The notes under the pieces were generated by a model, which saw only the letters and a program-made list of their open reading frames with translations, was not told the origin of the DNA and made no database searches. This document shows, piece after piece, positions 16,723-25,651 of a stretch of DNA of 64,000 nt. Position 1 is the first letter of the stretch, and each line of letters starts with the position of its first letter. This stretch comes from Brachybacterium sp036311905 (lineage in GTDB: Bacteria; Actinomycetota; Actinomycetes; Actinomycetales; Dermabacteraceae): NCBI RefSeq assembly GCF_036311905.1, contig NZ_JAZDCH010000004.1, positions 1 through 64,000 on the forward strand. Reading direction: 5' to 3'. A program made the position numbers and the translations under genes.

Positions 16723-17754
16723 GTGGCGGAGATCTTCTACGACGACAACGCTGACCTCTCGATCATCCAGGGCAAGAAGGTCGCGGTGATCGGCTTCGGC
16801 TCACAGGGCCACGCCCATGCGCTGAACCTGCGCGACAGCGGCGTCGAGGTCCGCGTGGGCCTCCGCGAGGGCTCGAAGTCCGCCGCGAAGGCGCAGGAGG
16901 AGGGACTGGGCACCGGCACCGTCGCCGAGGTCTCCGAGTGGGCTGACCTGATCATGATCCTCACGCCGGACCAGGACCAGCGGAAGGTCTTCGCCGAGTC
17001 GATCCAGCCGCACCTCACCGAGGGCAAGGCGCTCGCCTTCGCGCACGGCTTCAACATCCGCTTCGGCTACATCGAGGTCCCCGCCGGCGTCGACGTCCTG
17101 CTGATCGCCCCCAAGGCCCCCGGCCACACGGTGCGTCGCGAGTTCGTCGCCGGCCGCGGCATCCCGGACATCGTCGCCGTCGAGCAGGACGCCACCGGCT
17201 CCGCCTGGGACCTCGCGCTGTCCTACGCCAAGGGCATCGGCGGCACCCGCGCCGGCGTCATCAAGACCACCTTCACCGAGGAGACCGAGACCGATCTCTT
17301 CGGCGAGCAGGCCGTGCTCTGCGGCGGCATGAGCCACCTGGTCCAGGCCGGCTTCGAGACCCTCTCCGAGGCGGGCTACCAGCCGGAGATCGCCTACTTC
17401 GAGGTCCTCCACGAGCTCAAGCTGATCGTCGACCTGATGTGGGAGGGCGGCATCGCCAAGCAGCGCTGGTCGATCTCCGACACCGCCGAGTTCGGGGATT
17501 ACGTCTCCGGTCCCCGCGTCGTCACCGACCAGACCAAGGCCGACATGAAGGCGATCCTCGCCGACATCCAGTCCGGCGCCTTCGCGAAGCGGTTCATCGA
17601 GGACCAGGACAACGGTGCGAAGGAGTTCCAGGAGCTGCGCGCCAAGGAGGCCGAGCACGAGATCGAGAAGGTCGGCCGGGACCTGCGCAAGATGTTCTCC
17701 TGGTCCACCTCGGGCCTGGATGACGACTACACCGAGGGCAGCGCCGCACGCTGA
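16723..17754 (+). CDS. ilvC: Ketol-acid reductoisomerase (NADP+)
   Basis: Isomerises and reduces acetolactate or acetohydroxybutyrate to the dihydroxy acids, the second shared step of valine and isoleucine synthesis. The 343-residue class I enzyme has the Rossmann motif VIGFGSQGHAHALNLRDSG near residue 20 and the metal-binding helices DLFGEQAVLCGG and EVLHELKLIVDLMWEGG. I chose the GTG at 16723 (product MAEIFYDDNADL) because AAGGAG lies at 16711-16716 and family members start with this sequence; upstream ATGs would add unrelated residues. Probably transcribed both with ilvBN and from its own promoter. A loopless hairpin ends the unit. Confidence 0.96.
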   Translation: MAEIFYDDNADLSIIQGKKVAVIGFGSQGHAHALNLRDSGVEVRVGLREGSKSAAKAQEEGLGTGTVAEVSEWADLIMILTPDQDQRKVFAESIQPHLTEGKALAFAHGFNIRFGYIEVPAGVDVLLIAPKAPGHTVRREFVAGRGIPDIVAVEQDATGSAWDLALSYAKGIGGTRAGVIKTTFTEETETDLFGEQAVLCGGMSHLVQAGFETLSEAGYQPEIAYFEVLHELKLIVDLMWEGGIAKQRWSISDTAEFGDYVSGPRVVTDQTKADMKAILADIQSGAFAKRFIEDQDNGAKEFQELRAKEAEHEIEKVGRDLRKMFSWSTSGLDDDYTEGSAAR

Positions 17755-17767
17755 CCCTTCGCGTCCC

Positions 17768-17813
17768 ACGGCCGACGGCGGGTGCACCTCGAGGTGCATC
17801 CGCCGTCGGCCGT
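17768..17813. terminator. 46-base loopless inverted repeat after ilvC
   Basis: Bases 17768-17790 and 17791-17813 are complementary over 23 pairs with a single G-U pair and no spacer. The centre reads GCACCTCGAGGTGC. It begins 13 bases after the ilvC stop. No T-run follows. It is the likely end of the ilvBNC transcript, and could also extrude as a cruciform. Confidence 0.65.
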
Positions 17814-17879
17814 CGTGCATGATGTTCGGGACATGTGTACGCGAAAGACGGCGGACCTGCCGTCGAGGGGGAGCAGACC

Positions 17880-19199
17880 ATGACGGCGCGGACGGCCTCG
17901 GGCCGGACCACACGACGGACGGCGCTGGGCGCCCTGGGGATGCTGGGGGTGGTGACCGCGGCAGGGGGCTGCGGACTCCTGCCCGGCGCGGAGGAGGAGC
18001 CGACGGCGGCGCCGGATCCGGGCAGCGCGCCCGCGGAGGCGAGCGACGGCGGCGGTGCGACGGCGGGGCCCGCCACGGAGCCGGGCACCACCTTCGACGA
18101 CTGGGCCGTCGAGGCGGACCTCGAGCTCGTCGAGCTCGATCTCGCCGGGGCCGATCAGCAGTTCGGGACCCAAAAGGGACAGATCGAGCAGCACGACCGG
18201 TACGGCACCTGGTTCTCGCCCGGCTTCTCCGAGGACTCCCCGGTGTTCACCACTGAGCCGGTGGCGATCGACCCCGCGGCGGAGGCCGCCCTCGGTGGCC
18301 GCGAGACCCTGGTCGGATCCTCCATCGGCGTGCTGGTCCAGTCCATCCTCCACATCCTCGACACCCCGCTGCTGCTCGAGCAGGACAACTCGCGCTCGGG
18401 CGAGGTGGCCCCGGTGCTCGTCGCGTCGCTCGGGCTGGACGAGGCGTTCCTCCCGAGCTTCGACGAGCTCTTCGCGGACGTCCCGGTCGCAGGCGTGCTC
18501 GGTGACGGCGAGGGGCTCCCCGAGACGTACGGGATGGAGCCGCTCCCGTATCCCGCGGACGCTCATCGCCTGCACCTGCTCGAGGCGAGGACCGAGGTGG
18601 AGATGCTCGAGCTGTCGGCGCTGACCGGGCCCCTGTTCCTCGCCTCCACCCGCGGTGCACTGCCCGTCTCCACGGCCGACGGGGAGCGGATGCTGGTCCG
18701 CACCGCGACCTTCGGGCTCGCCCTCGCGGTCGACGGCCGCACCGCGCTCATGCAGTACTCGACCAATGCCGCACCGAGCGTCCACCTCGAGGATCCCTCG
18801 ACCCTCCCGGTCGTCGGGGGCACCGAGGTCCCCTCGGGGTGGGTGGAGCACACGCTGCGGGACCTCACCGTGGCGCTCCCGGAGGAGGTCGGGGAGCCCG
18901 AGGTCTCGGAGATCGGTCTGCTCTTCACCGGTGGCGAGCGCCGCGCCTCGGTGGTCCGTCATCGTCTCGCGGCCCCGAGCCCGTATCCGCTCGCGGCGAC
19001 GCGGCACGTCGCTCGGGCGGAGGTCCCCGGGGCGGAGCTCGCGGTGCTCGAGCACGGCGTGGGACCGGGTTCCGAGTTCACCGTCAGCATCACGGTCCAC
19101 CGCGGGGACGAGCAGTTCTCCGTGCGGCTCCACGACCTGACCGAGGAGGAGAGCGCGGTCAGTGCGCACCAGTTGCTCGCGGGGCTGCGCCTGGACTGA
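17880..19199 (+). CDS. Putative secreted lipoprotein of unknown function
   Basis: I do not recognise the family. The 439-residue product starts with a twin-arginine-like signal peptide (TRRTALGALGML) and a lipobox TAAGGC with Cys31, so it is probably exported and lipid-anchored. A linker rich in Ala, Pro, Gly and Glu follows (residues 35-70), then a mixed-composition domain without cysteines or obvious motifs. The ATG at 17880 follows GAGGGGGAGC and puts the signal peptide at the N-terminus; an in-frame ATG at 17835 would bury it. It lies between the terminator of ilvC and serA and has no evident link to amino-acid synthesis. Confidence 0.7.
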   Translation: MTARTASGRTTRRTALGALGMLGVVTAAGGCGLLPGAEEEPTAAPDPGSAPAEASDGGGATAGPATEPGTTFDDWAVEADLELVELDLAGADQQFGTQKGQIEQHDRYGTWFSPGFSEDSPVFTTEPVAIDPAAEAALGGRETLVGSSIGVLVQSILHILDTPLLLEQDNSRSGEVAPVLVASLGLDEAFLPSFDELFADVPVAGVLGDGEGLPETYGMEPLPYPADAHRLHLLEARTEVEMLELSALTGPLFLASTRGALPVSTADGERMLVRTATFGLALAVDGRTALMQYSTNAAPSVHLEDPSTLPVVGGTEVPSGWVEHTLRDLTVALPEEVGEPEVSEIGLLFTGGERRASVVRHRLAAPSPYPLAATRHVARAEVPGAELAVLEHGVGPGSEFTVSITVHRGDEQFSVRLHDLTEEESAVSAHQLLAGLRLD

Positions 19200-19381
19200 A
19201 CCGGCACCGACCCGGTGGGGAGGGTGCGGCACGGCGCCCCTTTAGCACAGACGGACAGATCTCGTATCGTGACCGCCGTTCCCGCATGGCGGACACGCGA
19301 CTACTCTGGTCCCGAAGGCCCTGAAACCCGTCGCCCCCGAGGATGAGTGCGACGACCACCATCCGCACCGGAGGAGATTCC

Positions 19382-20989
19382 GTGACGCGTCCTGTCGTGC
19401 TCATCGCTGAGGAACTGTCGCCCGCCACCGTCGAGGTCCTCGGCCCCGACGTCGAGGTGCGCCGCGTGGACGGCACCGACCGCCCGGCGCTGCTCGCCGC
19501 CGTGGCCGAGGCCGATGCCCTGCTGGTCCGCTCCGCCACCCAGGTCGACGCGGAGGTCTTCGCCGCCGCAGGACGGCTCAAGGTCGTCGCCCGCGCCGGA
19601 GTGGGCCTGGACAACGTCGACGTCGCCTCCGCCACGACCGCCGGGGCGATGGTCATCAACGCTCCCACCTCGAACATCGTCTCGGCGGCGGAGCTCGCCG
19701 TGACCCTGATCCTCTCCTCGCTGCGCCACCTGGCCCGCGCCGATGCCTCGGTGAAGGCCGGCAAGTGGGAGCGGAAGCAGCTCACGGGCGTCGAGCTGCT
19801 CGGCAAGACGGTCGGCGTCGTCGGCTTCGGCCGCATCGGCCAGCTCGTCGCCGAGCGCCTGGCCGGTTTCGGCGTCGAGCTGCTCGCCTACGACCCCTAC
19901 GTGAACCACACCCGGGCCGCCGAGCTCGGGGCGCGCGTGGTCGAGCTCGACGAGCTCATGCGCGCCTCCGACATCGTCACCGTGCACATGCCGAAGACCC
20001 CGGAGACCACCGGGCTGATCGGCGCCGAGCAGTTCGCGCTCGCCAAGCCCACCCTGCACATCGTCAACGCCGCCCGCGGCGGGCTGATCGACGAGGAGGC
20101 GCTGTACACGGCGCTGACCACCGGGCAGATCGCCGGTGCCGGCCTGGACGTCTACACCTCCGAGCCGCCCGCCACGAGCGAGACCGCAGCGCGCCTGCTC
20201 GAGCTCGACAACGTCACCCTCACCCCGCACCTCGGCGCCTCGACGGCCGAGGCGCAGGAGAAGGCCGGCGTGGCCGTCGCCAAGTCCGTGCGCCTCGCTC
20301 TCGCGGGCGAGCTCGTCCCCGACGCCGTGAACGTCGCCGGCGGTGCGATCGACGACCTGGTCCGCCCGGGCGTGGCGCTCGCCGACCGCCTCGGCCAGCT
20401 CTTCACCGCGCTCGCGGCCGAGTCGCCCGAGCTGCTCGAGATCGTCGTGCGCGGCGAGATCGCCACCCACGACGTCACCGCGCTCAAGCTCTCCGCCCTC
20501 CGCGGACTTTTCCGCGGCGTGGTCACCGACCAGGTCAGCTACGTCAACGCCCCCGTCATGGCCGAGGAGCGCGGCATCACCGTGCAGCTGCAGACCGAGG
20601 AGGCCTCCGAGCGGTTCCGCAACGTGATCTCGCTGCGCGGCACGCTCCGCAGCGGCGAGGTCGTTTCCGTCTCCGGCACCCTCAGCGGCGTCGAGCAGGC
20701 CCACAAGCTCGTCGAGGTGGGCGGCCACGCGCTCGAGGTCCCCCTCAGCGACCATCTGCTGCTGATCCGCTACGAGGACGGACCGGGCCTGATCGGCCAG
20801 TACGGCGCCCGACTGGGCGAGGCGGGCGTGAACATCGCCGGCATGCAGGTCTCCCGCGCGGGCAAGGGCCCCGGCGCCGAAGCCCTCGTGGTCCTCGACC
20901 TGGACTCCTCCGTGGACCGCGAGCTCGCCGAGCGCATCGGCGAGGACATCGGCGCCCACTCGATCCACGCCGTCGACCTCGTCTACTGA
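19382..20989 (+). CDS. serA: D-3-phosphoglycerate dehydrogenase
   Basis: First enzyme of serine synthesis, oxidising 3-phosphoglycerate with NAD+. The 535-residue length fits the long actinobacterial form: substrate- and NAD-binding domains (VGFGRIGQLVAERL near residue 145, NAARGGLIDEEAL), then an intervening domain and a C-terminal ACT domain (RYEDGPGLIGQYGARLGEAGVNI) that binds serine in relatives. I chose the GTG at 19382, six bases after GGAGGAG, over the ATG at 19343, which lacks a ribosome site and would add 13 non-conserved residues. leuB follows 41 bases downstream and may be co-transcribed. Confidence 0.95.
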   Translation: MTRPVVLIAEELSPATVEVLGPDVEVRRVDGTDRPALLAAVAEADALLVRSATQVDAEVFAAAGRLKVVARAGVGLDNVDVASATTAGAMVINAPTSNIVSAAELAVTLILSSLRHLARADASVKAGKWERKQLTGVELLGKTVGVVGFGRIGQLVAERLAGFGVELLAYDPYVNHTRAAELGARVVELDELMRASDIVTVHMPKTPETTGLIGAEQFALAKPTLHIVNAARGGLIDEEALYTALTTGQIAGAGLDVYTSEPPATSETAARLLELDNVTLTPHLGASTAEAQEKAGVAVAKSVRLALAGELVPDAVNVAGGAIDDLVRPGVALADRLGQLFTALAAESPELLEIVVRGEIATHDVTALKLSALRGLFRGVVTDQVSYVNAPVMAEERGITVQLQTEEASERFRNVISLRGTLRSGEVVSVSGTLSGVEQAHKLVEVGGHALEVPLSDHLLLIRYEDGPGLIGQYGARLGEAGVNIAGMQVSRAGKGPGAEALVVLDLDSSVDRELAERIGEDIGAHSIHAVDLVY

Positions 20990-21030
20990 CCCCGACCCTC
21001 GCGACCGAGCGTCCCCGAAGGAGCACCACC

Positions 21031-22101
21031 ATGAGCACGACCTCCGCGTCCACCACCCTGCGCCTCGCCGTCATCGAGGGTGACGGCATCGGTCAGGAGG
21101 TCGTCCCGCAGGGCCTGCGAGCCCTCCGGGCGGCCCTGGAGCCGGCCGGCGTCACGGTCGAGACCACCGACTTCGACCTCGGGGCGGGCCGCTGGCACCG
21201 CACCGGCGAGACGCTCACCGACGAGGACATGGCCCGCCTCGCCGAGCACGACGCGATCCTGCTCGGCGCGGTCGGCGATCCCGGGGTCCCCTCGGGCGTC
21301 CTCGAGCGCGGCCTGCTGCTGAAGCTCCGCTTCGGCTTCGACCACTACGTGAACCTGCGTCCCACCCGGCTCTTCCCGGGCGTGGCGACGCCGCTCGCCG
21401 AGCCCGGCGAGATCGACTTCCTGGTGGTGCGCGAGGGCACCGAGGGCCCGTACGTCGGCAACGGCGGCTCGATGCGCACCGGCACCGAGCTGGAGGTCGC
21501 CACCGAGGTGTCCCTCAACACCGCCGTCGGCGTCGAGCGGGTGGTCCGCTACGCCTTCGAGCAGGCCGCGGCCCGCCGGGGGAAGCTCACCCTGGTGCAC
21601 AAGCACAACGTGCTGGTGCACGCCGGGCACCTGTGGCGGCGGATCGTCGAGCAGGTCGGAGCCGAGTACCCCGCGGTCGCCGTCGACTACGCCCATGTCG
21701 ACGCGATGATGATCTATCTCGTGCAGGACCCCTCGCGCTTCGACGTGATCGTCACCGACAACCTCTTCGGCGACATCGTCACCGATCTCGCGGGCGCCAT
21801 CGGGGGCGGCATCGGTCTCGCGGCGAGCGGCAACGTGAACCCCACCGGGGCCTTCCCGTCGATGTTCGAGCCCGTGCACGGCTCGGCACCGGACATCGCC
21901 GGCCAGGACAAGGCCGATCCCACCGCCACGGTGCTCTCGGTCGCGCTGATGCTCGACCACCTGGGGCACGTCGAGCCGGCCGCCGCCGTGCGCGCCGCGG
22001 TCGAGAACGACCTCGCCGCCCGGGCCGAGGACCCCTCGCTCGCCGCCCGCGGGACCGTCGCGATCGGCGACGCGCTCGTCGCCGCGATCTCCGGGCGCTG
22101 A
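21031..22101 (+). CDS. leuB: 3-isopropylmalate dehydrogenase
   Basis: Oxidatively decarboxylates 3-isopropylmalate in leucine synthesis, and in the citramalate route also 3-methylmalate, giving 2-oxobutyrate for isoleucine. The 356-residue protein has the family N-terminus LAVIEGDGIGQEVVPQG, the substrate and metal region VDAMMIYLVQDPSRFDVIVTD (split across 230-250) and the NAD-site sequence FEPVHGSAPDIAG. The ATG at 21031 follows GAAGGAG. It sits with ilvE and cimA in one apparent operon, which supports a dual role. Confidence 0.96.
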   Translation: MSTTSASTTLRLAVIEGDGIGQEVVPQGLRALRAALEPAGVTVETTDFDLGAGRWHRTGETLTDEDMARLAEHDAILLGAVGDPGVPSGVLERGLLLKLRFGFDHYVNLRPTRLFPGVATPLAEPGEIDFLVVREGTEGPYVGNGGSMRTGTELEVATEVSLNTAVGVERVVRYAFEQAAARRGKLTLVHKHNVLVHAGHLWRRIVEQVGAEYPAVAVDYAHVDAMMIYLVQDPSRFDVIVTDNLFGDIVTDLAGAIGGGIGLAASGNVNPTGAFPSMFEPVHGSAPDIAGQDKADPTATVLSVALMLDHLGHVEPAAAVRAAVENDLAARAEDPSLAARGTVAIGDALVAAISGR

Positions 22102-22155
22102 GCCCGCACCTGCCACACTGACCCCACCCGCCCGATCCTCGAGGAGGACCCACCC

Positions 22156-23247
22156 GTGAGCGCGCTCGCCTTCCCCCAGTCCGACACCACCCGTCGCATC
22201 GGCGACGACGAGCGCGCCCGCACCCTCGCCGCCCCCGGCTTCGGTCAGCACTTCACCGACTTCATGACCCATGCCCGGTGGACCGTCGAGGGCGGCTGGG
22301 CCGGGGGAGAGGTCATCCCGTTCGGACCGCTCCAGCTCTCCCCGGCCTCGGCCGTGCTGCACTACGGCCAGGAGATCTTCGAAGGCCTCAAGGCGTTCCG
22401 CCACGCCGACGGCTCGGTGTGGACCTTCCGTCCCGAGCGCAACGCCGAGCGGCTCGCGGCCTCCGCCCGTCGCCTCGCGCTGCCCGAGCTGCCGGTCGAG
22501 GACTTCCTCGCCTCGCTGCGCGCGCAGGTCGCGGCCGACGAGCCGTGGGTGCCGGAGCCGACCGGCGAGCAGTCGCTGTATCTGCGTCCGTTCATGATCG
22601 CCAACGAGGAGTTCCTCGGGGTCCGGGCCTCCCACGTGGTCGACTACTACGTCATCGCCTCCCCGGCGGGTGCCTACTTCCCGCGGGGCGTGCAGCCTCT
22701 CGTCGTGTGGATCACGGACGAGTTCGCCCGCGCCGGCGCGGGGGGCACCGGCGCCGCGAAGTGCGGCGGCAACTACGCGTCCTCCCTCCTGGGCAAGGCG
22801 CAGGCGGCCGAGCACGGCGCCGACGAGGTGCTCTTCCTCGACTCCGAGACGCACACCTCGATCGACGAGCTCTCGGGCATGAACGTCTTCGCGATCACGG
22901 CCGACGGCAGGATCCTCACGCCGTCCCTCAGCGGCTCGATCCTCGAGGGCGTCACCCGTTCCTCCATCCTCACCCTCGCGGCGGATCGCGGTCTCGAGCC
23001 CGTCGAGCAGCGCCTGGTGATGGACGAGGTGCTCGCGCAGCTCGCGAGCGGCGAGATCACCGAGATGTTCGCCTGCGGCACGGCCGCCGTGATCACGCCG
23101 ATCGGGGAGTTCCGCCATCCGGGCGGCGCGCAGCCCGTCGGCGACGGCGGCTCCGGCGAGACCACCCTCGCCCTGCGCCAGGAGCTCACGGACATCCAGT
23201 ACGGCCGGGTGCCCGACCGTCACGGCTGGCTCACCCGGCTGGTGTGA
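22156..23247 (+). CDS. ilvE: Branched-chain amino acid aminotransferase
   Basis: Fold-type IV PLP enzyme catalysing the last step of valine, leucine and isoleucine synthesis, with glutamate as amino donor. The 363-residue protein contains the BCAT signatures AVLHYGQEIFEGLKAFRHADG near residue 70 and AAKCGGNYASSLLGKAQA near 200, the lysine of the latter being the predicted PLP-binding residue, and EVLFLDSETHTSIDELSGMN. The GTG at 22156 is preceded by GAGGAGGA. cimA begins two bases after the stop, which implies co-translation. Confidence 0.96.
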   Translation: MSALAFPQSDTTRRIGDDERARTLAAPGFGQHFTDFMTHARWTVEGGWAGGEVIPFGPLQLSPASAVLHYGQEIFEGLKAFRHADGSVWTFRPERNAERLAASARRLALPELPVEDFLASLRAQVAADEPWVPEPTGEQSLYLRPFMIANEEFLGVRASHVVDYYVIASPAGAYFPRGVQPLVVWITDEFARAGAGGTGAAKCGGNYASSLLGKAQAAEHGADEVLFLDSETHTSIDELSGMNVFAITADGRILTPSLSGSILEGVTRSSILTLAADRGLEPVEQRLVMDEVLAQLASGEITEMFACGTAAVITPIGEFRHPGGAQPVGDGGSGETTLALRQELTDIQYGRVPDRHGWLTRLV

Positions 23248-23248
23248 G

Positions 23249-24880
23249 ATGACGAGCACCGCCCGCCCCACACCCAGCGCCGTGGACGGCTTCCACCTCT
23301 ACGACACGACCCTGCGCGACGGCTCCCAGCAGGAGGGCCTGACGCTCTCCGTCGCGGACAAGCTCGCCGTCGCGCGCCTGCTCGACGAGCTGGGAGTGAC
23401 CTACATCGAGGGCGGCTGGCCGGGCGCGGTCCCGCGCGACACCGAGTTCTTCGCCCGGGCGGCGACCGAGCTCGAGCTGCGCACCGCCCGTCTCGCCGCC
23501 TTCGGCGCGACCCGCAAGGCGGGCGTCACCGTGACGGAGGACCCGCAGGTCGCGGCGCTCGTCGACTCGGGAGCCCCGACGATCACGCTCGTGGCCAAGT
23601 CGGATCTGCGCCATGTCCTCGGCGCCCTGCGTACCACGGCCGAGGAGAACCTGGCGATGGTGCGGGACACCGTCGAGCACCTGCGGGGCCTGGACCGCGA
23701 GGTGTTCGTCGACGCCGAGCACTTCTTCGACGGCTACCTGCACGATGCCGACTACACCGCCTCCGTGGTGATCGCCGCCTACGAGGCCGGTGCGGCGTCG
23801 GTCGTCCTGTGCGACACCAACGGCGGGATGCTCCCGCACCAGGTGACCGAGATCGTCGAGGACCTCCGCGGCCGACTCGACGCCGCCGGGCTCGCCGACG
23901 CGCGCCTCGGTGCCCACACCCACAACGACTCCGGCTGCGCCGTCGCGAACGCCCTCACCGCCGTGCGCGCGGGCATCACCCACGTACAGGGATGTGTCAA
24001 CGGCTACGGGGAGCGCACCGGCAACGCGGACCTCGTCACGCTCCTCGCCGACCTCCAGCTGAAGATGGGCCTCGAGCTCCTCCCCGCGGAGACCCTCGCC
24101 GAGACGACGCGCATCGCCCACGCGATCGGGGAGATCGTGAACATGCCGGTCACCTCCCGCGCGCCCTACGTGGGGGCGAGCGCCTTCGCGCACAAGGCCG
24201 GGCTGCACGCGAGCGCGATCCGAGTGGACCCGGATCTCTACCAGCACATGGATCCGCGCGAGATCGGCAACGACATGCGCATGATCATCTCGGACATGGC
24301 CGGCCGCGCCTCCATCGAGCTCAAGGGCCGCGAGCTCGGCTTCGACCTCGCGGGGGATCCGGAGCTGCTCTCGCGGCTCGCGGCGACCGTCAAGCAGCGC
24401 GAGGCGGAGGGCTACTCCTACGAGGCGGCCGACGCCTCCTTCGAGCTCCTCGTCCTGGACCAGCTCGGTCAGGTGCCGTCCTACGCGACCGTCGAGTCGT
24501 GGCGCGCCACCTCCCAGCAGCTGCGCGACGGCACCCTCGAGTCCGAGGCGACGGTGCGCCTGCTCGCCGGGACGGGCGAGGACGCGGAGCGGCGGGTCGC
24601 GATCGCCGAGGGCAACGGCCCGGTCAACGCCCTGGACCTCGCCCTGCGCTCCGCCCTCCGCGAGCGCTACCCCGAGATCGACGACTTCGAGCTGCAGGAC
24701 TTCAAGGTGCGCATCCTCGACGCGCAGCACGGCACCGATGCGACCACCCGGGTGCTCGTGCGGACCTCCGGGCGCGGTCTCGAGTTCCAGACCGTGGGCG
24801 TCGGCCCGAACGTCATCGAGGCCTCGTGGGAGGCCGTCTTCGACGCCTACACCTACGGCCTGTACAAGTCGGGCGTCTGA
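23249..24880 (+). CDS. cimA: Citramalate synthase
   Basis: HMGL-like condensing enzyme of the CimA type, joining pyruvate and acetyl-CoA to citramalate, the entry to threonine-independent isoleucine synthesis. The 543-residue protein has the catalytic TIM barrel with YDTTLRDGSQQEG near residue 18, ARLGAHTHNDSGCAVAN near 225 (divalent metal histidines) and HVQGCVNGYGERTGNADL, followed by a C-terminal LeuA dimerisation/regulatory domain. The CimA-type N-terminus (FHLYDTTLRDG, THLE-like spacing) separates it from classical LeuA. It is linked to leuB and ilvE, while leuCD at 46472 would supply the isomerase. Confidence 0.9.
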   Translation: MTSTARPTPSAVDGFHLYDTTLRDGSQQEGLTLSVADKLAVARLLDELGVTYIEGGWPGAVPRDTEFFARAATELELRTARLAAFGATRKAGVTVTEDPQVAALVDSGAPTITLVAKSDLRHVLGALRTTAEENLAMVRDTVEHLRGLDREVFVDAEHFFDGYLHDADYTASVVIAAYEAGAASVVLCDTNGGMLPHQVTEIVEDLRGRLDAAGLADARLGAHTHNDSGCAVANALTAVRAGITHVQGCVNGYGERTGNADLVTLLADLQLKMGLELLPAETLAETTRIAHAIGEIVNMPVTSRAPYVGASAFAHKAGLHASAIRVDPDLYQHMDPREIGNDMRMIISDMAGRASIELKGRELGFDLAGDPELLSRLAATVKQREAEGYSYEAADASFELLVLDQLGQVPSYATVESWRATSQQLRDGTLESEATVRLLAGTGEDAERRVAIAEGNGPVNALDLALRSALRERYPEIDDFELQDFKVRILDAQHGTDATTRVLVRTSGRGLEFQTVGVGPNVIEASWEAVFDAYTYGLYKSGV

Positions 24881-24905
24881 GCCCTCGAGCCACTACCCTG
24901 TGGCC

Positions 24906-25427
24906 ATGACCACTTTCGTGCTGACCGCCATCGGCGAGGACCGCCCCGGCCTCGTCTCCGCCCTCGCCTCCGTCGTCGACGAGCACGGAGGCAGCTGGGT
25001 CGACAGCCAGCTCGCCCTGCTCGCCGGCCACTTCGCCGGGATCGTGCAGGTCGAGGTCCCGGCCGAGCGGACCGAGGCGTTCCTGGACGCCCTCCCCGCC
25101 CTCGCGGGAGAGGTGGGTCTGCAGGTCGAGGCCGCGAGCGGGACCGGCGCGGCGGCGCAGGGCGGGGAGTCCTTCCGTCTGCATCTGCTCGGCCAGGACC
25201 GCACCGGCATGGTGCGCGAGGTGACCTCGGCGCTCACCGCGCAGGGCGCCACCATCGACGGTCTGCGCAGCTGGACCCGCGACGCCCCGGAGGGCGGCGG
25301 TGTGCTCTTCGAGGCCGAGGCCGAAGTGCGCCTGCCCGCGGGCGGTTCGGATGCGGCGGTGCGGGAGGCCCTCGAGCAGATCGCCGCCGAGCTCATGGTC
25401 GACCTGGAGCTCGACGTCCCGGAATGA
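24906..25427 (+). CDS. Tandem ACT-domain protein, GcvR-like
   Basis: Small cytosolic protein of 173 residues built of two ACT domains: residues about 1-80 (VLTAIGEDRPGLVSALASVVDEHGG) and about 90-170 (LHLLGQDRTGMVREVTSALTAQG). Relatives are called glycine cleavage repressor (GcvR) or amino-acid-binding ACT proteins. The ligand is not predictable from sequence. TACCCT at 24894-24899 ends six bases before the ATG and there is no ribosome site, so it is probably leaderless with its own promoter inside the gap after cimA. Confidence 0.82.
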   Translation: MTTFVLTAIGEDRPGLVSALASVVDEHGGSWVDSQLALLAGHFAGIVQVEVPAERTEAFLDALPALAGEVGLQVEAASGTGAAAQGGESFRLHLLGQDRTGMVREVTSALTAQGATIDGLRSWTRDAPEGGGVLFEAEAEVRLPAGGSDAAVREALEQIAAELMVDLELDVPE

Positions 25428-25526
25428 GGCGTCGAGAGCGCGAGGAGGACGAATTCGGTGATCTCCGGATCGCATAATTCTCTGCTTTCCGACGAGTAAC
25501 AGAAGAATTCCTCGAGAAGGGGCCCC

Positions 25527-25546
25527 ATCGGGACGGAAGTCCCCTA
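25527..25546. promoter_or_regulatory. DosR/DevR-like box upstream of the nitrate block
   Basis: ATC-GGGAC-GGAA-GTCCC-CTA matches 16 of 20 positions of the mycobacterial DosR consensus TTSGGGACTWWAGTCCCSAA, with perfect core arms GGGAC and GTCCC and the right 4-base spacing. TATGGT (25545-25550) overlaps its right edge. AATGCT at 25567-25572 would place the box centre about 42 bases before transcription start, the position expected for activation. It lies 106 bases before the narK ATG. No dosR or dosS gene is in the window. Confidence 0.55.
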
Positions 25547-25651
25547 TGGTGGCCGCACGGGCCGAGAATGCTGGAGGCGCACAGTCCCCCTGTGGTGCGT
25601 CGTCGAGAACAGGTCGACCCGCGCGTCCGCACTCGCCCGAGGAGCGCCTCG

